Below are positions 18,006 through 26,011 of a stretch of DNA of 64,000 nt, piece by piece. The notes under the pieces are model-generated. The model saw nothing but the letters and a program-made list of their open reading frames with translations, was not told the DNA's origin and did not search any database. The number at the start of each line of letters is the position of its first letter. The first letter of the stretch is position 1. The translations under genes were made by a program, and so were the position numbers. Origin of the DNA: CAUZJF01 sp965248605 (GTDB lineage Bacteria > Chloroflexota > Dehalococcoidia > Lucifugimonadales > CAUZJF01); NCBI GenBank assembly GCA_965248605.1, contig CBDFJV010000007.1, positions 2,666,001 to 2,730,000 of the forward strand. The letters run 5' to 3'.

Positions 18006-18893
18006 ATGCTAACGCCAGAGCTGATAAGCAAGATTCGCCGTATAGAGATCAGCACTCGCCACCTGGTCAACGACAGCTTCGCCGGCGAGTACCACTCCGT
18101 GTTCAAGGGCCAGGGCATGGAATTCAACGAGGTACGCCTCTACCAGCCCGGCGACGACGTACGGACCATCGATTGGAACGTCACTGCCAGGATGGGCTTC
18201 CCGTACGTGAAGCGCTTCCTGGAGGAGCGCGAGCTGACGGTCATGCTGGTCGTCGATGCCAGCGGCTCGGGGGACTTCGGCACGGTCGAACGCTTCAAAC
18301 GCGACCTGGCCGCCGAGCTGGCGGCGGTCCTATCCTTTGCGGCGACCACTAACAACGACAAGGTTGGCCTCCTGATCTTCACCGATCGGGTCGAGCTGTT
18401 CATTCCGCCTCGCAAGGGACGCCGCCACGTGTTGCGGCTGATCCGAGAAATGCTCGTATTCGAGCCCCAGAGCCGGGGCACCGATATCCGGATGGCTCTC
18501 GACACCGTGAACCGCGCTCTGAAACGACGCAGCATCGTTTTCTTCCTCTCCGACTTCCTGGCCGAACCCGAGACCTATAGGCAGCAGCTTTTCGTGACCA
18601 GTCGCCACCACGACGTCGTTGCTATCGACCTCAACGACCCCCTCGAGCGGCAGGTGCCAGATGTAGGCCTTCTCGCGGTCGAAGACGCTGAGACAGGCGA
18701 AGTCGAGTGGGTAGATACCAGCAACCGGACCTGGCGGAATGTGTTTGCCCATCGGGTTGCCCGCTTCGACCAGGCGAAGCTCCAGGTCTTCTCGAAAACC
18801 GGGGTCGATCGAATCAACGTGAATACCGACCGCGACTACGTTTCGGGCCTGACGGCGTTCTTCAAAGAACGCGCCCGCCGCCTGTCGCGCTGA
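18006..18893 (+). CDS. DUF58 protein with vWA-like fold
   Basis: 295 residues. The DUF58 signature GQGMEFNEVRLYQPGDDVRT and IDWNVTARMGFPYVKRFLEE is followed by a vWA-type MIDAS start (VVDASGSGDFG). DUF58 proteins pair with MoxR ATPases, and the gene stands directly after moxR. No signal peptide or membrane segment is seen, so it should be cytoplasmic or peripheral. The ATG at 18006 lacks a close ribosome site; AGGAGG occurs some 35 bases upstream. It keeps a full MIDAS-like DxSxS, so metal binding is possible. Confidence 0.9.
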   Translation: MLTPELISKIRRIEISTRHLVNDSFAGEYHSVFKGQGMEFNEVRLYQPGDDVRTIDWNVTARMGFPYVKRFLEERELTVMLVVDASGSGDFGTVERFKRDLAAELAAVLSFAATTNNDKVGLLIFTDRVELFIPPRKGRRHVLRLIREMLVFEPQSRGTDIRMALDTVNRALKRRSIVFFLSDFLAEPETYRQQLFVTSRHHDVVAIDLNDPLERQVPDVGLLAVEDAETGEVEWVDTSNRTWRNVFAHRVARFDQAKLQVFSKTGVDRINVNTDRDYVSGLTAFFKERARRLSR

Positions 18894-18914
18894 CGTGATG
18901 GTATCGCCCAAATC

Positions 18915-18948
18915 GGACGGACACGCAGGTCCGCCCCTACGTGTCCGC
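18915..18948. repeat. REP-like hairpin before the DUF4381-like gene
   Basis: GGACACG (18919-18925) and CGTGTCC (18940-18946) form the stem around CAGGTCCGCCCCTA. It sits between the DUF58 gene and the next start inside the operon. Confidence 0.55.
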
Positions 18949-18964
18949 CCGAGAATCGAACGAT

Positions 18965-19939
18965 ATGCTCGCTAAGATCGCGCTGTCGCCGGCTATCGCC
19001 GCAGTCTTCGTCGTCCTGACGCCACCGGCGTGGGCACAATCGGCCGCCGATACCACCGTCAACCTGACTGCGAATATACGCGAGCTCAATGTTGGAGACC
19101 GTGTTGAGTTAGTCTTGGCTGTTACCCACCCGGAAGGCTATCAGGTCATCTTGCCCAGACTCCCGACCGAGTGGGGCGATTTCGAGGTGCTCGCACAGGG
19201 CGCGGCGACGGTTACGGCAGACGAGAGCGGCCTCAAGACGACGGAACAACGGATCGAGGTGACCCTGTTCGCGCCTGGCGACTTCGAGACTCCGGAAGCG
19301 TCGATCACCGTGAGGCGCGCCGACGGCGAGGTCTTCGAGATAACGACGCCGAGGATGCTGTTCAAGGTCCGGCCGGTGCTTGCAGAGGATGATGGCGAAC
19401 TTCGCGACATCAAGTCCCAGGCGGATCTCAACGTTCCGCCCCTATGGCCGTGGATCCTTGGCGGCGCTCTGCTCGTGGCCGCGGCGGGCGTCGGGGTTTA
19501 TATCCTTGCCGCACGTCGGTCCGGAGTAGGGCTTGGACCGGCTTCCATTCTCGATACGCGTCCTGCCTACCAGGTGGCCCTAGAGGACCTGGATACGATC
19601 GAGGGAATGGACCTGCCCGGGCAGGGCGACTTCAAGGGTCACTACTCGCTGGTGTCCGAATGCGTCCGCAGATATCTGGAAGACGGTTTTAAGGTGCCCT
19701 CGCTGGACCATACCACCGACGAGATTCGCCTGGGCCTCCTCGATTCGCCCATAGGAGCCGACGACTCCGGCAACGTCGTCGAGATGATGTTTGACGCCAA
19801 TTTAGTGAAGTTCGCCAGGTTCAGGCCCGCCGTCGAAGACGGACGTGAGTTCACGGTTAGGGCCCGAGACTTCGTGCTGGCGACCCGGCCGGCGCCCACT
19901 CCTGAGCTCCAGGCGAGCCCTCTGGTAGAGACGGCATGA
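18965..19939 (+). CDS. Membrane-anchored protein of the MoxR-Bat operon (DUF4381/BatD-like)
   Basis: About 324 residues from ATG 18965; a longer frame from GTG 18941 runs through the hairpin repeat and is less likely. The N-terminus is a signal peptide (ALSPAIAAVFVVLTPPAWAQ). An Ig-like extracytoplasmic part (residues about 25-145, GDRVELVLAVTHPEGYQVI) is followed by one membrane helix (PPLWPWILGGALLVAAAGVG) and a cytoplasmic tail of about 140 residues with GHYSLVSECVRRYLEDGF, a segment typical of DUF4381 and BatD tails. The stop overlaps the start of the next gene (ATGA). I infer that it helps assemble the vWA complex. Confidence 0.75.
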   Translation: MLAKIALSPAIAAVFVVLTPPAWAQSAADTTVNLTANIRELNVGDRVELVLAVTHPEGYQVILPRLPTEWGDFEVLAQGAATVTADESGLKTTEQRIEVTLFAPGDFETPEASITVRRADGEVFEITTPRMLFKVRPVLAEDDGELRDIKSQADLNVPPLWPWILGGALLVAAAGVGVYILAARRSGVGLGPASILDTRPAYQVALEDLDTIEGMDLPGQGDFKGHYSLVSECVRRYLEDGFKVPSLDHTTDEIRLGLLDSPIGADDSGNVVEMMFDANLVKFARFRPAVEDGREFTVRARDFVLATRPAPTPELQASPLVETA

Positions 19940-20943
19940 CGTTCCAATTCGCTGCTCCCTGGGTCCTGATCCTGCTCCTGGTGGTACCGCTTCTCGCGGC
20001 GATGGCTTACTGGCCCGGCAAACGCGTCCGTCCTTCCGCCATGTACTACGCCGACACGCGGCTCATCGCTCCCCTTTCGAAGTCGTGGAAGCTGGTACTA
20101 CGGCCTGCGCTTGCCGCACTCCGGCTCGCGGCCCTGGCCCTGGTCATTGTCGCGTTGGCCCGACCGCAGGCCGTAGAAGGTCGTGAGATAGTCAGAGGCG
20201 AAGGCGTCGACATCGCGTTGGCTCTGGACATCTCGGGTAGCATGGCGGCGTTGGACTTCCAGCCTCAGGACCGGCTCGAAGCCTCCAAGGAGGTAATCGA
20301 GGATTTTATCGAGGGCCGTCGGTTCGACAGGATTGGACTCGTGGTGTTCGCCAGCGAGGCCTTCATCCAGAGTCCCCCAACGGTCGACCACGACGTCCTT
20401 GGAAGGCTGGTCCGCGAGGTGCGGCTCTCGTCCGAACTGCCTATCGACAGCGGGACAGCCGTCGGCATGGGCCTCGCCACCGCCGCGAACATGCTCAAGG
20501 ACTCGACAGTTGCCAGCAAGGTGATCGTTCTGTTGACGGACGGTTCCAACAACACCGGTGACATCGATCCACACACTGCCGCGATCGCCGCGCAGGCGCT
20601 AGGGATCAAGGTATACACCATCGGCGCCGGAAAGCCGGGACCGTCGCCGGTCCCCACGCGTGACTTTTTTGGCAGGACCAGCGTCAGGTACCGGCCCAGC
20701 AACCTCGATGAGGATACTCTTCGTGAGATCGCTGAAATCACGAACGGTCGTTACTTTCGCGCCACCGATATGGCCGGTCTCAGACAGGTCTACGACGAAA
20801 TCGACTCCCTTGAGAAGTCTGATGTCGAAGTCGACGTCTATACCAGGTTCGACGAGTTGGCCGGTCGACTGATCATCCCGGCTCTGGCATTGTTGGCCAT
20901 CGAGCTACTTCTACGCCACACCGTCTTTAGGAGGGTACCGTGA
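19936..20943 (+). CDS. batA: BatA-like membrane vWA protein
   Basis: 335 residues. Two N-terminal membrane helices (PWVLILLLVVPLLAAMAYW; LAALRLAALALVIVALARP) precede a vWA domain with a full MIDAS: ALDISGSMAALDF, then SGTAVGMGLATA and LTDGSNNTGDID. A C-terminal helix (LIIPALALLAIELLL) anchors the other end. This is the BatA layout of the Bacteroides-aerotolerance clusters. It overlaps the previous gene by four bases, indicating translational coupling. Confidence 0.88.
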   Translation: MTFQFAAPWVLILLLVVPLLAAMAYWPGKRVRPSAMYYADTRLIAPLSKSWKLVLRPALAALRLAALALVIVALARPQAVEGREIVRGEGVDIALALDISGSMAALDFQPQDRLEASKEVIEDFIEGRRFDRIGLVVFASEAFIQSPPTVDHDVLGRLVREVRLSSELPIDSGTAVGMGLATAANMLKDSTVASKVIVLLTDGSNNTGDIDPHTAAIAAQALGIKVYTIGAGKPGPSPVPTRDFFGRTSVRYRPSNLDEDTLREIAEITNGRYFRATDMAGLRQVYDEIDSLEKSDVEVDVYTRFDELAGRLIIPALALLAIELLLRHTVFRRVP

Positions 20944-21013
20944 TGCTGGCGCATCGTGCCACGGCAAGTCCTCCTTTTTCGGCATACCTCGAGGGACCTG
21001 GGGTGAGGTCGAT

Positions 21014-22051
21014 ATGACCTTCGCAGAGCCTGGCTTGCTATACGCGCTACTGGGGCTGCCGGTCGCCGCGCTATTCCTTGGGTGGGTCGCACGCCGCCGA
21101 CGTGCCGTCATGTCCAGGCTCGGTGACCCGGCGTTGATCGAAAGACTCAGCTCGGCGGTTAATTGGCGAGGAAGACGCCTGCAGACCATACTGTGGTTCA
21201 CGGCTGTCGCGCTGACAGTCGTCGCGTTGTCGCGCCCGCAGTGGGGAAGCGAGGTGCAGGTCGTCCAGCGTCAGGGGGTCCAGATTGTGGTCGCTCTCGA
21301 TGTCTCCAAGAGCATGCTGGCGGAGGACGTGAAGCCAGACCGGCTTAGCCGCGCCAAGCTCGAAATCGTCGACCTGATGGGACAGCTGAGGGGGGACGAG
21401 CTAGGGGTGGTCCTTTTCTCAGGAGCCGCTTTCCTTCAATTCCCTCTGACATTTGACTACAGTACAGCTCATACTTTCCTGGACGAGGCAGGCCCGAGGA
21501 TGATCACCAGACCTGGCACGGCCATAGGTGAAGCTATCGATGTCGCTCTCGCCGCCTTCAATCAACAACGCGCCAGCCAGAAGGTGATAATAATCATGAC
21601 GGACGGCGAGGGCCACGAGGGTAACCCCGTCGCGGCTGCCCAGCGTGCCTTCGAGCAGGACACCGTGATCTACACTGTCGGGTTCGGCACACCAGAGGGC
21701 GTCCCAATTCCGGAGTACGGCGACGATGGCGAGGTTACCTACAAACGGGATAACAATGACGAGGTCGTCCTCTCCAAACTCGACGAGGTAACGCTTCAGC
21801 TGATCGCGCGGGAAACAGGCGGCAAGTACTACCGGGCAAGGGGCGACGGCAGCTCCGTCGACGAGCTCACCACGGAGCTCAACGGCCTCCAGAAAGAGAG
21901 TGTGCAGAGCGAGTTCCAAACCCGGAACGTGGAGAGGTTCCAGCTGTTCTTAGTGGGCGCCCTGCTCGCGCTGATTGCGGCTGAGCTGGTACCCGACCGT
22001 ACCGGCGCCCGTCCCCGACTCAGCCGTATACTCCCGAGGTTCGGCTCATGA
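21014..22051 (+). CDS. batB: BatB-like membrane vWA protein
   Basis: 345 residues with the same layout as the preceding BatA-like protein and clearly paralogous: N-terminal helices (LLYALLGLPVAALFLGWVA; TILWFTAVALTVVALSRP), vWA with MIDAS ALDVSKSMLAEDV, GTAIGEAIDVALAAF and MTDGEGHEGNP, and a terminal helix (LFLVGALLALIAAELV). A 70-base gap with no clear gene separates it from batA. Its stop overlaps the start of the TPR lipoprotein gene. Confidence 0.88.
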   Translation: MTFAEPGLLYALLGLPVAALFLGWVARRRRAVMSRLGDPALIERLSSAVNWRGRRLQTILWFTAVALTVVALSRPQWGSEVQVVQRQGVQIVVALDVSKSMLAEDVKPDRLSRAKLEIVDLMGQLRGDELGVVLFSGAAFLQFPLTFDYSTAHTFLDEAGPRMITRPGTAIGEAIDVALAAFNQQRASQKVIIIMTDGEGHEGNPVAAAQRAFEQDTVIYTVGFGTPEGVPIPEYGDDGEVTYKRDNNDEVVLSKLDEVTLQLIARETGGKYYRARGDGSSVDELTTELNGLQKESVQSEFQTRNVERFQLFLVGALLALIAAELVPDRTGARPRLSRILPRFGS

Positions 22052-22812
22052 TTCGACGCTTGGCCCTTCTCGGGTTCGTGTTGCTGGGATTGGTAGCCTG
22101 TGGTCGTGCCGTGCCCCAGGCCAACCAGCGGGGCAATGAGGCCTTCGAGACCGGCGACTACGGGGTTGCCGTTCAAGCCTACGAAGAAGCCGGCGAGCAA
22201 GCCCCGAAAATCGCCGAGCCAGACTACAATTCCGCCAACGCCAAATACCGGGCAGAGACATACGAAGACGCTGAAAAAGGCTACACGGACGCTCTCCTCA
22301 AGGCCGATGAAGACCTGGCCCGACAAAGCGTGTTCAACCTCGGCAACGCCTACTTTCAGACCGAGAAGTACGAGGAGGCCGTCGAAGCCTACAAAGAGGC
22401 ATTGCGCCTCGCCCCAGACGACCTCGACGCCAAACATAACCTGGAACTGGCGTTACGACAGCTCGAACAGCCCGAACTCCAGCAGGACGAACAGCCGCAG
22501 AGCGAACAGCAGGAGGGAGAGCAGCCGGAGGACCCGGACGAACAGTCTGACCAACAACAGCAAGGCGACCAGCAACAAGACGATCAGCAACAGAGCGACC
22601 AACAGCAGGCGGCCCAACAGGACCAGCAGGAACAGCAAAGCCAACCGCAGGCCGGCGACCCAGAGCAGCAGGCCCCGCAGGCGCCGACTGCATTGACCGA
22701 AGACCAGGCGAGACAGCTCCTCGAGTCCTTCGCTGGGGACACCGAGACTCTTCGCGGACGGCTCCAGGGAAGATACGTAGTAAGGCGCCCAGCCCCAGAA
22801 CAGGACTGGTAA
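22048..22812 (+). CDS. batC: BatC-like TPR lipoprotein with Gln-rich tail
   Basis: 254 residues. The signal peptide ends in a lipobox (LGLVAC, Cys18). Residues about 25-135 contain TPR repeats (NQRGNEAFETGDYGVAVQAY; VFNLGNAYFQTEKYEEAVEA). Residues about 145-220 are a low-complexity Gln/Asp/Glu tract. The C-terminus (LTEDQARQLLESFAGDTETL) is the conserved end motif of BatC-type proteins. It overlaps batB by four bases. As a lipoprotein it would face outward and could scaffold BatA and BatB. Confidence 0.85.
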   Translation: MIRRLALLGFVLLGLVACGRAVPQANQRGNEAFETGDYGVAVQAYEEAGEQAPKIAEPDYNSANAKYRAETYEDAEKGYTDALLKADEDLARQSVFNLGNAYFQTEKYEEAVEAYKEALRLAPDDLDAKHNLELALRQLEQPELQQDEQPQSEQQEGEQPEDPDEQSDQQQQGDQQQDDQQQSDQQQAAQQDQQEQQSQPQAGDPEQQAPQAPTALTEDQARQLLESFAGDTETLRGRLQGRYVVRRPAPEQDW

Positions 22813-22818
22813 CGAGCC

Positions 22819-24618
22819 GTGAGACAGGCCAGCCGTTTGAAACAAACGTCAGCACTTCCGATATCCCGACACGCATCAATGACAGCGGCTGCTTTTCTAG
22901 CTGTGGCGACGCTAGCTCTGTTGCCAGGAATTACCCGTGCTCAGGCGCCCACGATAAGCGCTACCGTGAACCGAACGGCACTCCCAATGGACGAGATCGT
23001 CGACTTCAAGGTCGAAGTTATCACCTCCGGCTCCATCGCTGAGCCCTCCGAGCCCTCCCTGGACGGACTTCTGCTGGTCAGCGGGCCGTCTCCTAGCACG
23101 TTTCTAATTACGTTGAACGAAAGGACGTCGGCCCAACTCGTGCATCGCTATCGCCTGCAACCGACCAGGACAGGAAAGGTAACCATCGGCTCAGTTTCTG
23201 TAGTAGTCGACGGGCAAATGTACCGTACGGATCCGATCACCCTTAGTGTTTCCCAGGGCGGCACCAACGTCCAGCCGATTCCGGACCCGGTGGTACAGAC
23301 GCCAAGCGCACCGAAGCTCACAGGCCAAGACTTCTTCGTTGACGCGATAGTGGACAATCCCAATCCGTACGTCGGCGAACAGGTCATCTACACGTTTCGG
23401 TTCTATAGCACAGAGCGCTTCCTCTCTTTCAATAGGCCTCGTTACATCCAGCCGGACTTCATAAGATTCCGGGGTGGCCAAACCCCGTATGGGAACACTT
23501 ACCAGATCCAAGAGGGCGGTCGGCAGTACCAGGTAAACGAGCGGCAATCGATACTGTTCCCGGTTGTTGCTGGCCCAGCGGAGATTGCACCGGCGAAACT
23601 GACGATCCCAGGAAACCCCCTTCAAAGGGGTCAAGTCCTCGAGACCAACCCTGTAGCCCTTGCTGTCAAGCCTATGCCGGTCGGCGCACCTGCAGGATTC
23701 ACTGGTGCGGTCGGACGCTTCACGATCGAATCCGAGATCGACTCTACGTCGGCACGAGTGAATGAGCCACTGACGTTGACCGTGCGGATCAAAGGCGAAG
23801 GCGCCCTGGACACCCTGCCCGACCCCGTCTGGCCCGACATGCCGCGCTGGAGGATATTCGAGGTGGGAGCCTCGACCCAATCGGGACGTGTTAACTCAAG
23901 AATAGTCGGAAGCCGTGAATACGAGCGCTTGATGATCCCTGCGGCCCCGGGTAGCTACACCATCCCACCGATCTCCTATACCTTCTTTGACCCTGAGCGC
24001 GAGGACTACGTCACCGCCAGTACGCAAGCTATTCGAGTGTCCGTCGAGCCTGGGGATACCGAGTCCCCTCTGGTGCCATTGCCGAACGCCGCGAAGGAAG
24101 GCGTCCAACGCTTCGCCTCCGACATCAGGCACATCAAGCCGGCGCCCACCGAGTTGCGGACGGAGAGCCGTCCACTGAACGAACAGAGTCTTTATTGGGT
24201 CGCATGGGCGTTGCCTCTAATAGCTCTGGCGGCGGGCGTCGGCCTGAAATGGACGGCCCGGCGTCAGAAAGGGGACCCGAGCGTCGCCCGAAGCCTCAAC
24301 GCGTCGAGGACCGCGAGACGTACCATCGACTACGCCCGCAACAGCGACACGGACCCCTACGAAGCCGCCGAACGGGCGTTGGCCGGCTACCTATCTGACA
24401 GGCTTGACGTCACCGTCACAGGCATGACCCGAGATCGACTAGGGGAGATCCTGGAGGGTAGAGGAGTGGCGGCCGAGCTCATAAGTCGGGTCGAGTCATC
24501 CCTGACCAGCGCCGAAGGAGGGAGGTATGCGCCCGCCGCCGCCGACGCGACAGGTGGCGAGCTCCTCGATGAGACCGAAGCCCTCATCGCCGACCTGGAC
24601 GAGGACCTAGGCACATGA
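22819..24618 (+). CDS. batD: BatD-like multi-Ig membrane protein
   Basis: 599 residues from GTG 22819, or 579 from ATG 22879, which starts right at the hydrophobic signal (MTAAAFLAVATLALLPGITR). Typical BatD text follows: ISATVNRTALPMDEIVDFKV, DFFVDAIVDNPNPYVGEQVI, YTFRFYSTERFLSF and SREYERLMIPAAPGSYTIPP. A membrane helix near residue 460 (LYWVAWALPLIALAAGVGL) is followed by a cytoplasmic tail (EAAERALAGYLSDRLDVTVT). It overlaps the next gene by four bases. Large Ig-rich exterior domain suggests contact with cell-envelope partners. Confidence 0.87.
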   Translation: MRQASRLKQTSALPISRHASMTAAAFLAVATLALLPGITRAQAPTISATVNRTALPMDEIVDFKVEVITSGSIAEPSEPSLDGLLLVSGPSPSTFLITLNERTSAQLVHRYRLQPTRTGKVTIGSVSVVVDGQMYRTDPITLSVSQGGTNVQPIPDPVVQTPSAPKLTGQDFFVDAIVDNPNPYVGEQVIYTFRFYSTERFLSFNRPRYIQPDFIRFRGGQTPYGNTYQIQEGGRQYQVNERQSILFPVVAGPAEIAPAKLTIPGNPLQRGQVLETNPVALAVKPMPVGAPAGFTGAVGRFTIESEIDSTSARVNEPLTLTVRIKGEGALDTLPDPVWPDMPRWRIFEVGASTQSGRVNSRIVGSREYERLMIPAAPGSYTIPPISYTFFDPEREDYVTASTQAIRVSVEPGDTESPLVPLPNAAKEGVQRFASDIRHIKPAPTELRTESRPLNEQSLYWVAWALPLIALAAGVGLKWTARRQKGDPSVARSLNASRTARRTIDYARNSDTDPYEAAERALAGYLSDRLDVTVTGMTRDRLGEILEGRGVAAELISRVESSLTSAEGGRYAPAAADATGGELLDETEALIADLDEDLGT

Positions 24619-25406
24619 TGCGCTGGTCGGGCCTTGCGGCCGTCGCGAAAATCGCCCTTGTCCTGGCGCTCCCTACTGCCGTGTTGGCTCAGTCGCCCGG
24701 CGACGCCGAGCCTATGGCTGCGGCCAATCTGCTGTACGAGAGCGGCAGACACGACCAGGCGGCGCTCGCCTACCAGCAGCTCGTCGATGCGGGCGCCCGT
24801 GATCCGGCCCTCTATTACAACCTGGGCAATGCCTACTTCAAGTCCGGAGAGACCGGCCGGGCGATCCTCAACTACCTTCGCGCGAAGCAAGCCTCGCCGC
24901 GAGATGTGGACGTAGCAGCCAACCTCGAGCTCGCGAGGGCGCAGACCGCGGACCAGATCGAAACAACGCAACAGGCGACGGTCGTCAAGTTCGTGGCTGC
25001 GGCACTGTCGTGGCTCACTGTGACCGAGGTGGGCCTGCTGTCGCTGTTCCTGTGGTCCTTGCTCGTCGCGTTGCTGTTGGCGTATATGTTCGGACGCCCC
25101 GTCGGCCGACGGGCCGTCGTGTGGCGGGCGACGGTTGTGGTAGGCGTGCTTCTTGCTGTTTCCGCGGTCTTGTTCGGCGGGCAGCTCTACTTCGACGGCA
25201 CTGACGACGACGGCGTAATCGTCGAGCCGGTGGTCGACGTGGTTAGCGGTCCGGGCCCTCAGTACATCGCGGAGTTCAAGCTCCACGACGGTGCCGAGGT
25301 CAGCGTACTCGACGAGCGGGGTAGCTGGGCGCGAATCTCCCTACCGGGAGAGGAGCTGCAGGGCTGGGTCCCCGCCACCGCCGTCGACAAGGTGGCGTTG
25401 AACTAG
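24615..25406 (+). CDS. batE: BatE-like TPR and SH3 membrane protein
   Basis: 263 residues: signal peptide (AKIALVLALPTAVLAQ), TPR pair (AANLLYESGRHDQAALAYQQ; LYYNLGNAYFKSGETGRAIL), two membrane helices (LLSLFLWSLLVALLLAYMFG; ATVVVGVLLAVSAVLFGGQL) and a C-terminal bacterial SH3 domain (VVSGPGPQYIAEFKLHDGAE, GSWARISLPGEELQGWVPA). This order is that of BatE. It closes the operon; a G/C-rich inverted repeat at 25460-25480 follows and may act as the end of transcription. Confidence 0.87.
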   Translation: MMRWSGLAAVAKIALVLALPTAVLAQSPGDAEPMAAANLLYESGRHDQAALAYQQLVDAGARDPALYYNLGNAYFKSGETGRAILNYLRAKQASPRDVDVAANLELARAQTADQIETTQQATVVKFVAAALSWLTVTEVGLLSLFLWSLLVALLLAYMFGRPVGRRAVVWRATVVVGVLLAVSAVLFGGQLYFDGTDDDGVIVEPVVDVVSGPGPQYIAEFKLHDGAEVSVLDERGSWARISLPGEELQGWVPATAVDKVALN

Positions 25407-25459
25407 CGCACCCTTACCTCCTCCGCCACCGGGGAGAATTGAGGAGGGGATCAGAAGTC

Positions 25460-25505
25460 CCCTCTTCCCGCGGGAGAGGGCTAGGCCTGTCCTGAGTCAA
25501 TCGAA
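25460..25505. repeat. Palindrome and degenerate REP after the Bat operon
   Basis: CCCTCTTCCCG and CGGGAGAGGG (25460-25480) form a near-perfect stem. CCTGTCCTGAGTCAATCGAA beside it is a degraded form of the repeat found inside the Lhr gene. A terminator role is possible, but no T-run follows. Confidence 0.5.
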
Positions 25506-25515
25506 GGAGTGAGGG

Positions 25516-25942
25516 TTACCCCGAACTCTCGGCCTTCTCCTTCAGTCCATTCGCGAACTGGTCGAAGGACGGCGCAAGGTCGGGCATCGATTTCCAGATC
25601 ATCGGCAGCATCAGGCCTGTGTACTCTTCCCGCATGTCGAATCTAGTCGTGCCTTCACCTTCTGGGGTGAGCTTAAGGGTGCGCACGCCCTTGAATAGCC
25701 CCAGCGGCATGCCGCCGGACCATGTCATAGACTCGTTGGGAGTGAATTCCACCACCTTGGCCACGAAGCTGCGCCCTGGGTTGGCCTCGGCGACCATTTT
25801 CAGCTTCTCGCCTAACGCGATCTGGCCATCTAGGCTCACGAGTGCTGAGTCCCCACTCGGTGTAGCCGGATGCGTCTGTCAGGATCGCCCAGATCGTTTC
25901 GGGACTCGCGTTGATCGTCGCGGACGCCTCGTTGAACTTCAT
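25516..25942 (-). pseudogene. SRPBCC-family (polyketide cyclase/START-like) protein, frameshifted
   Basis: The N-terminal part reads MKFNEASATINASPETIWAI and LTDASGYTEW in one frame; the remainder, DSALVSLDGQIALGEKLKMV up to LKEKAESSG, is in another. The shift occurs at a run of four C on the plus strand (25851-25854); dropping one base joins TEW to DSALVSLDG, the expected continuation of the SRPBCC family. The whole would be about 141 residues, normal for this hydrophobic-ligand fold. Either the gene is recently dead or a base was added in a homopolymer during sequencing or assembly. Confidence 0.8.
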
Positions 25943-26011
25943 CGGATCCCTCCTCGTTCAACCTACGAAGAATCCGTCAGAGTCTACCATGCGCGGCTCA
26001 CGCGATGCTTT

